NCBI RefSeq assembly: GCF_019800005.1
Contig: NZ_JABGCL010000003.1
Coordinates: 62,001-126,000 of the forward strand
Direction: 5' to 3'
DNA: 64,000 nucleotides
DNA from: Geminicoccus harenae
GTDB taxonomy: Bacteria; Pseudomonadota; Alphaproteobacteria; Geminicoccales; Geminicoccaceae
Every line of letters starts with the position of its first letter. The stretch's first letter is position 1. The translations under genes and the position numbers were made by a program. Under the pieces are notes generated by a model that saw nothing but the letters and a program-made list of their open reading frames with translations, was not told the DNA's origin and made no database searches. Of the stretch, positions 27,737 through 35,177 are shown one piece after another.

Positions 27737-28180
27737 ATGAAGGCCCTGCTCGTCTCGACCGTCCTGGCCGCCGCCGGTCAACTGCCCGGGGCGGGCGGCG
27801 CAGGCCAGGCAGCCGAGCCCTGGGTCCGGCCCGCTGCCGCCGAGCAGCCCTACCTGACCGACTATCTGCGCCGCTGGTTCGGGGCAGAGGCGGGACGGGG
27901 AGACAGGTTGGACCGGGCGGGCGGCCGTCTCGACCAGGACGGTGCCGATCCGGCATGGTCCGGGCACTGGACTGGCCAGGGCAACAACAACGGCAACGGC
28001 AACTGGGGTGACGGCAACGGCAACGGCAACCTCGGCAACGGCCAGGGCAACGGTCAGTTCGGCAGCAACCGGGGCAACAACAGCCCCGGCCGAGGCGGGA
28101 CCGGCAGTGGCAACGGCAACGGGAATGGCAACGGCAATGCCGGTAGCGGCAACGGCAATGGCAACGGGAATGGCCGATGA
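27737..28180 (+). CDS. exported Asn/Gly-rich repeat protein (copy 3)
   Basis: A 147-residue protein starting with KALLVSTVLAAAGQLPG, a signal-peptide-like stretch. A non-repeat part (about 27-75, containing EQPYLTDYLRRWFGAEAG) has no equivalent in the other copies. The C-terminal half is looser repeat sequence (NWGDGNGNG, NLGNGQGNG, then long GN runs) and ends NGNGR. The ATG at 27737 has GGAAGGGAG at good distance. It is 36 bases after copy 2. The larger non-repeat head could serve as an anchor or nucleator while copies 1 and 2 form the bulk, but this is inference from layout only. Confidence 0.6.
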   Translation: MKALLVSTVLAAAGQLPGAGGAGQAAEPWVRPAAAEQPYLTDYLRRWFGAEAGRGDRLDRAGGRLDQDGADPAWSGHWTGQGNNNGNGNWGDGNGNGNLGNGQGNGQFGSNRGNNSPGRGGTGSGNGNGNGNGNAGSGNGNGNGNGR

Positions 28181-28232
28181 ACTGCGCGGCCACGGGGCAG
28201 GCCGGCGCCACCATCAGGCTCCTGGTGCCGTG

Positions 28233-28469
28233 ATGAGCGGGTCGTTGCGCGCTCACCGCCAGCGCCTGATCGAGGCGGGCCTGCGCCGACTCGAGGTCCA
28301 TGCCCGGCCGGCCGACGCACAGCTCATTCGCCATCTCGCCCGCAGCCTCGCCCGCGACGACCGGGAGGGTGCCCGGCTGCGCAAGGCGCTGGAGGCGCTG
28401 GTTCCCGACAGGAAGGGGCCGAGCTTCAAGGAGTGGCAGGCATCGGCGGATGATTCCGACGAGGAATAG
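28233..28469 (+). CDS. small hypothetical protein, possibly antitoxin- or regulator-like
   Basis: A 78-residue, strongly charged, helix-prone protein (HRQRLIEAGLRRLEVHARPADAQLIRHLARSL ... ALVPDRKGPSFKEW ends DDSDEE). The pattern of a short basic head, an RRLEVHARPADAQLI-like strand and helices, and an acidic tail is reminiscent of ribbon-helix-helix type regulators, but I cannot assign a family. The start is uncertain: the ATG at 28233 has a weak ribosome site, and the in-frame ATG at 28170 would overlap the preceding repeat gene. Codon use looks native. It follows the Asn/Gly genes on the same strand and may be co-transcribed. Confidence 0.5.
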   Translation: MSGSLRAHRQRLIEAGLRRLEVHARPADAQLIRHLARSLARDDREGARLRKALEALVPDRKGPSFKEWQASADDSDEE

Positions 28470-28566
28470 CCGCCGGCCGAAGGCCGCCACCCCCTCGGCC
28501 CTCTTGCGTCCTGGCCCGGAGTGAGGCTTCACCCGCAGGAGCACGATCAGGGCCAAGGGGGAACCG

Positions 28567-29331
28567 ATGTCCAAGCTGTTCGATCTGAGTGGAAGGGTGG
28601 CGCTGGTTACGGGCGCCTCGCGCGGCCTGGGCTTTGCCATGGCCGAGGGCCTGGCCGAGCACGGCGCCACCGTGGTGCTGAACGGGCGCGACGCCGCCAG
28701 CCTGGAGGAGCGGGCGGCGGCACTGCGGGCGCAGGGCCTCTCGGCCGAGGCGGCGGCGTTCGACGTCTCGGACGGGCCGGCCGCGGCCGCCGAGGTGGCG
28801 CGCCTGGCCGACCGGCACGGGCGCCTCGACATCCTGGTCAACAATGCCGGGATCCAGCATCGCCGGCCGCTGGTGGAATGGGCCGACGAGGATTTCGAGC
28901 GGGTGCTGGCGGTCAACCTGACCGCCTGCTTCCGGATGGCGCGCGAGGCTGCCCGGGTGATGCTCCGCCAGGGCAGCGGCAGCATCGTCAACACCGGCTC
29001 GGTCGTCCCGGTCCTCGCACGCCCGACCATCCATGGCTATGTCGCCGCCAAGGCCGGCCTGCACGGGCTGACGCGCTCGCTCGCCGCCGAGCTCGCGGGC
29101 AAGGGGGTGCGGGTCAACGCGATCGGGCCCGGCTACTTCGCCACCGAGATGAACCGGGCGCTGCTCGACGACGAGGCCTTCACCGGCTGGGTCAAGAGCC
29201 GCGCCCCGGTCGGCCGCTGGGCCGACCCGGCCGAGCTGAAGGGGGCCGTCGTGTTCCTGGCCTCCGATGCGGCCAGCTATGTGCACGGCCATCTGCTGAT
29301 GGTGGACGGCGGGATCTCGACCAGCCTCTGA
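28567..29331 (+). CDS. SDR-family oxidoreductase, gluconate 5-dehydrogenase-like
   Basis: A 254-residue classical SDR with the cofactor loop TGASRGLGFAMAEG, NNAGIQHRRPL, the catalytic region NTGSVVPVLARPTIHGYVAAKAG (Tyr and Lys in YVAAK) and a C-terminus ending MVDGGISTSL. The HRRPL, GRPTI-like and GRWADPAEL-type words match gluconate 5-dehydrogenase/IdnO-like enzymes, which reduce 5-ketogluconate. The assignment is by motif only, and sugar-alcohol dehydrogenases share many of these. The ATG at 28567 follows AGGGGGAA. No sugar-acid transporter is adjacent, so its pathway partner is not visible. Confidence 0.75.
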   Translation: MSKLFDLSGRVALVTGASRGLGFAMAEGLAEHGATVVLNGRDAASLEERAAALRAQGLSAEAAAFDVSDGPAAAAEVARLADRHGRLDILVNNAGIQHRRPLVEWADEDFERVLAVNLTACFRMAREAARVMLRQGSGSIVNTGSVVPVLARPTIHGYVAAKAGLHGLTRSLAAELAGKGVRVNAIGPGYFATEMNRALLDDEAFTGWVKSRAPVGRWADPAELKGAVVFLASDAASYVHGHLLMVDGGISTSL

Positions 29332-29850
29332 CGCGGACTGCCCGCCCCGTGTGCGGATCGGCAGGGCGGCCACCAGGACTCTGCCATCCGTGCACGCTCC
29401 GGCCCTGGCTTTGCCGGCGGCCGCACGATGCCTCAAGGTGCAGGCCCTGATGAAGGCCAGGAGGCTGGAGCGCGTCCACGCCAGGATGCAGGAATGTCTC
29501 GAGCGTCGCGTGCCCCGAGGCGAGCGCCAGGCTCCTGATCGTCTGGTCCATCCTCTGACCGGAGCCGGATGATCCGCACCTGGAAGCGGAGCGGTTCAGA
29601 AAAACCAGGACAGGGCGAGGGGCCGGACGTTCAGGCCATGGCGGACCGTACGGGATGAACCGGCGGCCCGCTGCCAGCACGCGTTCCCCTGCTGCGGAAC
29701 CACGCGCTACGCCCCCCCTTGGGCCGCCCAGCTCCGATCCTCCCGCGCTGCTACGGCAAGCCATGCCTGCCAGCGACGATCCGCCCCGGGGCCGCCTGAT
29801 CGGCAGCCCGCCAGCCGGCAGCATGGCTGCCGGACCGGCAAGGGGCCGGA
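29332..29850. other. gap between convergent genes, no gene recognised
   Basis: About 520 bases between the SDR gene and the convergent peroxiredoxin gene. A 73-codon frame at 29351-29572 (+) has no ribosome site and no family, and other frames are shadows. A hairpin at 29815-29833 is annotated separately. I see nothing else. Confidence 0.4.
29815..29833 (-). terminator. hairpin downstream of the peroxiredoxin gene
   Basis: The arms CCGGCAGC (29815-29822) and GCTGCCGG (29826-29833) enclose a 3-base loop, starting 17 bases after the peroxiredoxin stop. It is GC-rich and lacks a clear T tract. It is a candidate terminator. Confidence 0.4.
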
Positions 29851-30336
29851 TCAGAGCGACTGCAGCAGCCGGTCGGCGCCGGAGACCTCCATGACGCCGG
29901 GGCTCTCCTCGACGTTCAGGACCTTCACCACGCCGTCCTCCAGCAGCATGGAGTAGCGCAGCGAGCGGACGCCCAGGCCGGCGCCCGAGGCATCCAGCTC
30001 CATGCCGATCGCCTTGGTGAACGCGCCGTTGCCGTCCGCCAGCATCAGCACCCGGCCCTGCACGTCGTTGACCCTGGCCCACTCGTCCAGGACGAAGGCG
30101 TCGTTCACCGCCACGCAGGCGATGACTTCCACGCCCTTCGCCTTCAGCGCCTCGCCATGCTCGAGAAAGCTCGGCAGATGCCGGTTGTGGCAGGTCGGGG
30201 TGAACGCGCCCGGGACGGCGAACAGCACCGCCTTCTTCCCGCCGAACACCTGGCTGGTCGACACGTCCTCCAGGCCCTCGGCCGTGCGGATCTTGAACTT
30301 GGCCTCGGGCAGCCGATCGCCCACACGGATCGCCAT
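29851..30336 (-). CDS. peroxiredoxin (Prx5/PMP20-type)
   Basis: A 161-residue thiol peroxidase. The peroxidatic cysteine is Cys49 in PGAFTPTCHNRHLPSF, the Prx5 signature. One other cysteine (Cys74, in VIACVAVND) is at the usual buried place. The C-terminal region (RYSMLLEDGVVKVLNVEE) matches single-domain Prx5 proteins without a fused glutaredoxin. It should reduce hydroperoxides in the cytosol using glutathione/glutaredoxin or thioredoxin. The frame is open upstream to 30513, but the ATG at 30336 gives the normal N-terminus (AIRVGDRLP). It is divergent from yqgE. Confidence 0.9.
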   Translation of the reverse strand: MAIRVGDRLPEAKFKIRTAEGLEDVSTSQVFGGKKAVLFAVPGAFTPTCHNRHLPSFLEHGEALKAKGVEVIACVAVNDAFVLDEWARVNDVQGRVLMLADGNGAFTKAIGMELDASGAGLGVRSLRYSMLLEDGVVKVLNVEESPGVMEVSGADRLLQSL

Positions 30337-30564
30337 GTCTCGTCCATCCTGTCGCGACGCCCCGGCGCGCCGCCGGGCGGATTGCTCATGTTCGATGCCG
30401 GGCCGCCTCGGCCCGTGGACGAGAGATGGAGCACCGGGCCCGCCCACGCAACCGGCGGCACGGCCCGGGACGGCCGGCGCCATCCCCCGTCCGGGCCGAC
30501 GCGGATGAACCAACTGTCATGGGGCCATCTTGGCGTGCCGGGGCGGCGCGCCTATGTCCATGGC

Positions 30565-31140
30565 ATGGCTGCCCCAGATCAAACCCCTCCGCATTTCACC
30601 GGCATGATGCTGATCGCCATGCCGGGCATGGCCGACACGCGCTTCGCGAAGTCGGTGGTCTATGTCTGCTCGCACTCGCCCGAGGGTGCCATGGGCATCG
30701 TGGTCAACCAGGCGATCGACCAGCTCCGCCTGCCGGCCGTGCTCCAGCAACTCGGCATCGACGGTGGCGCGCAGCCGGACGACCAGCCGGTCCATGTCGG
30801 CGGGCCGGTCGAGACCAATCGCGGCTTCGTGCTCCACTCGGCCGAGTACCGGCTGGATTCGACGCTGGTGATCGACGAATCGTTCGCGCTGACCGCGACC
30901 GTCGAGATCCTGCGGGCGATCGCCGAGGGTAAGGGCCCCAAGCGCCTGGTGCTGGCGCTGGGCTATGCCGGCTGGGCACCGGGCCAGCTCGATGCCGAGA
31001 TCATGGACAATGGCTGGCTGCTGGTGCCGGGCGACGCGGACATCGTGTTCGACCCCAACGACGAGGCCAAGTGGGACCGGGCGATGGCCAAGCTGAAGGT
31101 CGACCCGCTGCTCCTGTCCGGGGCCGCCGGGCACGCCTGA
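30565..31140 (+). CDS. yqgE: YqgE/AlgH family protein (UPF0301)
   Basis: A 191-residue protein of the conserved YqgE/AlgH family. It carries the typical LIAMPGMADTRFAKSVVYVCSHS near the N-terminus, GAMGIVVNQ, VHVGGPVETNRGFVLHS and LGYAGWAPGQLDAEIMDNGWL. The biochemical role of the family is unsettled; in some bacteria it affects alginate or type IV pilus regulation. The frame is open far upstream. The ATG at 30565 gives the family's usual distance to the LIAMPGM block, and the ATG at 30505 is an alternative. The ribosome sites are weak for both. Confidence 0.9.
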   Translation: MAAPDQTPPHFTGMMLIAMPGMADTRFAKSVVYVCSHSPEGAMGIVVNQAIDQLRLPAVLQQLGIDGGAQPDDQPVHVGGPVETNRGFVLHSAEYRLDSTLVIDESFALTATVEILRAIAEGKGPKRLVLALGYAGWAPGQLDAEIMDNGWLLVPGDADIVFDPNDEAKWDRAMAKLKVDPLLLSGAAGHA

Positions 31141-31209
31141 CGTTCACGGCCGGAGCCAGGGCAGGGGGCCGGGAGCCAGGGGCGACGCCGCAGCGTGCCC
31201 CCGGATCCG

Positions 31210-32580
31210 TCAACGCTCGCGCAGGGCTTCGGAGCGGGCGCGCAGGATGGGCTTGAGCAGATAGTCCATCACCGTCTTCTTGCCGGTCAGGATGTCGACC
31301 TGCGCGGTCATGCCCGGGATGATCTCCAGCGGGCGCTCGTCCGTGCCGAGATGGGCCTTGTCGGTCCGCACCCGCACCCGGAAGAAGGTCTCGCCGCGCT
31401 GGTTGGCCAGGGCATCCGCGCTGATGTCCTCGACCCGCCCGTGCATCCCGCCATAGATCGAGTAGTCGTAGGCGGTGATCTTCACCGTCGCGGGCAGGCC
31501 CGGGCGCAGGAAGGCGATGTCGGACGGGCGGACCATCGCCTCGACCAGCAGCGTGTCCTCGATCGGCACGATCTCCATGATCTCGCCGCCGGGCGGCAGG
31601 ACGCCGCCCACCGTGTTGATCTTGATCTGCTTGACCACGCCCCGCACCGGCGAGCGCACCTCCGTGCGCCGCACCTGGTCGGCCCCGGCCGAGACCACTT
31701 CCTGGATGCTCTGCAGCTCGGTGCGCTTGAGGGTCAGCTCGCGTAAGGATTCGGAGCGGTACTCGCTGCGCACCGCCTCGATCCGGTGGTACGCCTCCTT
31801 CAGGGCACTTTCCGCCCGCGGCTTCTGCAGCTGGGCCTGCTCCAGCGACGCCTCCAGCTCGACCACCTGCCGGCGCAGCCGCAGCGCGTCCATCTTGGAG
31901 AAGATGCCGCGCGCCGCGAGCGGGGCGGCCATCTCCTGCTCCTGCCGCGCGAGCGCCAGGGAGTCCGCCAGGCTCTCCTCCTTGTTGGCCAGCTCGCGCA
32001 GCTCGTTCTGCCGCTGCTCGACCTGCTGGTTCAGGACCGAGATCTGGTCGTCGAGCTGCTGCCGGCGCGCCTGGAACAGGCTCAGCTCGTTCTGAGCGAG
32101 CAGCGGCGCCTGCTCCAGCACCTCCGCCGGGAACTGGATCTCGCGGTCGTCGATCTGGGCCTGCAGCCGCTCCACCGAGGCAAGCAGGCCGTAATAGCGG
32201 ATCACGTTCTCGCGATAGTCACTGGCAGCGCGGACGTTGTCGATCCGGGCGACCACCTGGTCCTTCTCGACCATGTCGCCTTCCCGAACCAGGGTCGCGG
32301 CCAGGATGCCACCCTCCAGGTTCTGGATGATCTGGACCTGGCGGGACGGGATCACCCGGCCTTCACCGCGGGTGACCTCGTCCAGCGTCGCCCATTGGGC
32401 CCACCAGATGAACACGGCCACGAAGGCCACCACGCACCACAGGATCAGGTGGCTGAACAGCCGGGGCTTCCAGCGCGAGGCACCATGGGCACCCGGGATG
32501 AACGCCTGCTCGGGCTTGCCTCCCAGCACCCAGTCGCCGACGCTGGCCGGTGCGCCCTGGCTTGCCGGACGGTTCGCCAT
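31210..32580 (-). CDS. type I secretion periplasmic adaptor (HlyD/LapC family)
   Basis: A 456-residue membrane fusion protein. Residues about 40-62 form the single inner-membrane helix (LILWCVVAFVAVFIWWA). A lipoyl-like half (EVTRGEGRVIPSRQVQIIQNLEGG) follows, then a long coiled-coil hairpin (about 130-310) and the second lipoyl half with the HlyD signature (VRSPVRGVVKQIKINTVGGVLPPGGEIMEIVP). A beta-barrel and C-terminal tail complete it. It links the inner-membrane ABC exporter encoded upstream to an outer-membrane TolC channel. The ATG at 32580 overlaps the exporter's TGA by one base (TGATG). A GTG directly before it at 32583 is possible. Confidence 0.93.
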   Translation of the reverse strand: MANRPASQGAPASVGDWVLGGKPEQAFIPGAHGASRWKPRLFSHLILWCVVAFVAVFIWWAQWATLDEVTRGEGRVIPSRQVQIIQNLEGGILAATLVREGDMVEKDQVVARIDNVRAASDYRENVIRYYGLLASVERLQAQIDDREIQFPAEVLEQAPLLAQNELSLFQARRQQLDDQISVLNQQVEQRQNELRELANKEESLADSLALARQEQEMAAPLAARGIFSKMDALRLRRQVVELEASLEQAQLQKPRAESALKEAYHRIEAVRSEYRSESLRELTLKRTELQSIQEVVSAGADQVRRTEVRSPVRGVVKQIKINTVGGVLPPGGEIMEIVPIEDTLLVEAMVRPSDIAFLRPGLPATVKITAYDYSIYGGMHGRVEDISADALANQRGETFFRVRVRTDKAHLGTDERPLEIIPGMTAQVDILTGKKTVMDYLLKPILRARSEALRER

Positions 32581-34847
32581 CACCGCTCTCCCCGGATCTG
32601 GCCGGATGCCAGCGCCTTCAACACTTTCTCCTTCGGCCCGTCCGCCGCGACCCGGCCGTTGTCGATCACCAGGATCCGGTCGGCCAGCGTCAGCATCGAC
32701 TGGCGGTGGGTGACCAGCACTACGGTACGACCCGGCACCTCGCGGGCCAGGCGCGCCTTGAGCCGGTTCTCGGCACCAGTGTCCATGGCGCTGGTCGGCT
32801 CGTCCAGGATCAGGATCGGCGGGTCGAGCAGCAGGGCCCGCGCCACCGCCACCGCCTGGCGCTGGCCGCCCGACAGCGCCTCGCCGCGCTCGCCGACATG
32901 GAGGTCGTAGCCCATCGGATGGCGGGTGGCGAACTCCTCCACGCCCGAGATCCGTGCTGCGCGCAGCACCGCCTGGTCGTCGACGAAGGCCGCCCCCAGC
33001 GTGATATTGTCGCGCAGCGAGCCCTGGAACAGGTAGACGTCCTGCGGCACGCAGCCGATCGAGCGGCGCAGGTCGGCCGGGTCGAGCTGGCGCACGTCGG
33101 TGCCGTCCACCAGCACGGCACCCTCCTGCGGCTCGTAGAGCCCCAGCACCAGCTTCTCGATGGTGGTCTTGCCCGAGCCGATCCGGCCGATCAGCGCCAC
33201 CCGCTCGCCCGCCGTGATCTTGAACGAGACGTTGCGCAGCGCCGGCAGCTTCTGGTTCGGGTAGGTGAAGGTGACGTTCTTGAACTCGATGTCGCCGCGC
33301 AGATGCGGGCGGTGGACGAAGCGGGCCCCGTCCGGCCGCTCGGTCGGCAGCGCCATGATGTTGTTGAGCGTTTCCAGCGAGGTCTTGGACTGGTGGAACC
33401 GGGTGAGCAGGGCCGCCACCTGGCCCAGCGGCGCCATCGCCCGGCTGCCGATGATCGTGCAGGCGATCAGCGCACCCACGGTGAGCTCGCCCTCGGCGAT
33501 CTTGTAGACCCCCATCACCACCATGCCGACATAGACCAGGTTGGCCGAGGTCGAGGCGAAGTTCACGGTGAGCGACGACAGGAAGCGCGCCTTGTTGGCG
33601 GTCTTGGCGGTGGCCGCGACCAGCCGCTCCCAGGAGCGCTGCATCCGGCCCTCGGCCGCCACGCTCTTGATGGTTTCCAGACCGTTGATCGCCTCGACCA
33701 GGAGGCCGTGCTTCATCGCGGTCTCGCGGAAGGTCTCCTTCACGATCCGGTCGAGCGGCAACTGGATCAGCAGGCCCACGCCCAAGACGATCGGCACGGC
33801 CAGGCCCGGAATGATCGCCAGGTCGCCGCCGATCAGGAACACGATCGCCAGGAACAGGATGATGAAGGGCAGGTCGACCAGGGCGGTGACGGTGGCCGAG
33901 GTGAAGAAGTCGCGCAGCGTCTCGAACTCGCGCAGGTTGCTGGCGAACGCACCCGCCGAGGCCGGGCGGCCGGCCAGGCGGATGCCCAGCACCTGCTCGA
34001 AGATCCGGCTGGCCATGATCACGTCCGAGGCGCGCCCGGCCGTGTCCACGAAATAGCCGCGGGCGGTCTTCAGGACGAAGTCGAACGCGAAGATGATCAG
34101 GGCACCCGCGGCCAGGACCCAGAGGGTTTCCAGCGCGTTGTTCGGGACGACCCGGTCATACACGTTCATCACGAACAGCGGCGACACGAGCGAGAAGACG
34201 TTGATCAGGAAGGCCGCGATCACGACCTCGATATAGACCGGCCACTGCTTGAACAGGGTCGACCAGAACCAGTGATTGCCGAAGCGGGGCGCTGACTGGC
34301 GCTTGTCGCGCTCGTTCAGCTCGAGCTCGGGCCGGGCGAAGAAGGCATGGCCGGTATAGATGCGCTCCAGCTCGGCCAGCTCGACCTCGCGCACGCCAAG
34401 CCCGGTCTCGGGCACGATCACCCGCGCCTTGTCGCCGTCGCGCGAGATCAGCACACAACTGCGCCGGTCACGCAGCAGGAGCACGCAGGGCAGGGCCAGC
34501 TCGTCGATGTCGCGCAGGCCGCGGCGCACCATCCGCGCATCCAGCCCGGCCCGCTCGGCCGCGCGCGGGAACAGAGCAGGGGTCAGCCGCTCGTCCTCGA
34601 GCGGCAGCCCCGCGCGCAGGGAGTCGGCCGAGGACGGCCGGTCCAGCAGGTGGGTGAGGGCCACCAGGCTCGCCAGGAGCGGGTCGTCGATCTGCGAGGT
34701 GGCGGCACGGATCCGCCACTGCGGCGCCTGCTGGCGCTGCGCGCCCGCCTCCGCCTGCGGCGGGACCGGATCGGCCACCGCACTCGGATCCGCGGTGGGA
34801 TCACCGACCGCGCGCCCGGGATCATCGTCCGGCCGGACTTCCGTCAT
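32580..34847 (-). CDS. type I secretion ABC exporter (LapB-like, degenerate C39 domain)
   Basis: A 755-residue exporter. After a disordered N-terminus, residues about 50-165 resemble a peptidase C39 domain but lack the catalytic cysteine (SQIDDPLLASLVALTHLL), the C39-like form that binds substrates without cutting them. Six transmembrane segments follow (about 200-460). The nucleotide-binding domain has Walker A GRIGSGKTT (about 553), signature LSGGQRQAVAVAR and Walker B ILILDEPTSAMD. This class exports large RTX or adhesin proteins with a C-terminal secretion signal. It is in an operon with the HlyD-like adaptor and divergent from a TolC gene. No substrate gene is adjacent. An RTX protein is encoded at 62419-63561. 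Confidence 0.93.
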   Translation of the reverse strand: MTEVRPDDDPGRAVGDPTADPSAVADPVPPQAEAGAQRQQAPQWRIRAATSQIDDPLLASLVALTHLLDRPSSADSLRAGLPLEDERLTPALFPRAAERAGLDARMVRRGLRDIDELALPCVLLLRDRRSCVLISRDGDKARVIVPETGLGVREVELAELERIYTGHAFFARPELELNERDKRQSAPRFGNHWFWSTLFKQWPVYIEVVIAAFLINVFSLVSPLFVMNVYDRVVPNNALETLWVLAAGALIIFAFDFVLKTARGYFVDTAGRASDVIMASRIFEQVLGIRLAGRPASAGAFASNLREFETLRDFFTSATVTALVDLPFIILFLAIVFLIGGDLAIIPGLAVPIVLGVGLLIQLPLDRIVKETFRETAMKHGLLVEAINGLETIKSVAAEGRMQRSWERLVAATAKTANKARFLSSLTVNFASTSANLVYVGMVVMGVYKIAEGELTVGALIACTIIGSRAMAPLGQVAALLTRFHQSKTSLETLNNIMALPTERPDGARFVHRPHLRGDIEFKNVTFTYPNQKLPALRNVSFKITAGERVALIGRIGSGKTTIEKLVLGLYEPQEGAVLVDGTDVRQLDPADLRRSIGCVPQDVYLFQGSLRDNITLGAAFVDDQAVLRAARISGVEEFATRHPMGYDLHVGERGEALSGGQRQAVAVARALLLDPPILILDEPTSAMDTGAENRLKARLAREVPGRTVVLVTHRQSMLTLADRILVIDNGRVAADGPKEKVLKALASGQIRGER

Positions 34848-35177
34848 CGTATTTCCTCAGGCCCTCAAAGCGACGGAGCGGCTGCCGCCATGCGGCACGC
34901 CTTCCGGCTGTGATCGAATAAGCACAAGCTCATGCGGCGGCGTTCTAGCACCAACAGGTTAGCTTTCCCTTCCCATTCTCGCTTCCTAAACACAACTCGT
35001 CCCGGCGTTGCCGACATGCACCATCTCCGGCCGCTTGGGGAAGCGGTGTCCCGTGCCTGTTATTGACCCGCGGCCCATGCACGTCGACGTTGACGCGTGT
35101 TTGGAGTGACGTCTATCGACAGTTGAAAGTAGCTGTCCGTTTTTCTCGGGTAGCCAGAGACAGCGCGGAAGGATCGG
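34848..35177. other. divergent promoter region of the secretion genes
   Basis: About 330 bases between the exporter and tolC start codons. The part 34900-35000 is lower in GC than its surroundings. Both promoters must lie here, but I cannot name a convincing -35/-10 pair. No gene is supported. Confidence 0.45.

Noticed and set aside
26591..27967. Long cysteine- and arginine-rich minus-strand frames across the Asn/Gly genes
   Set aside because: Their composition is just the complement of the repeated AAC GGC codons, and the plus strand has signal peptides, ribosome sites and regular periods.
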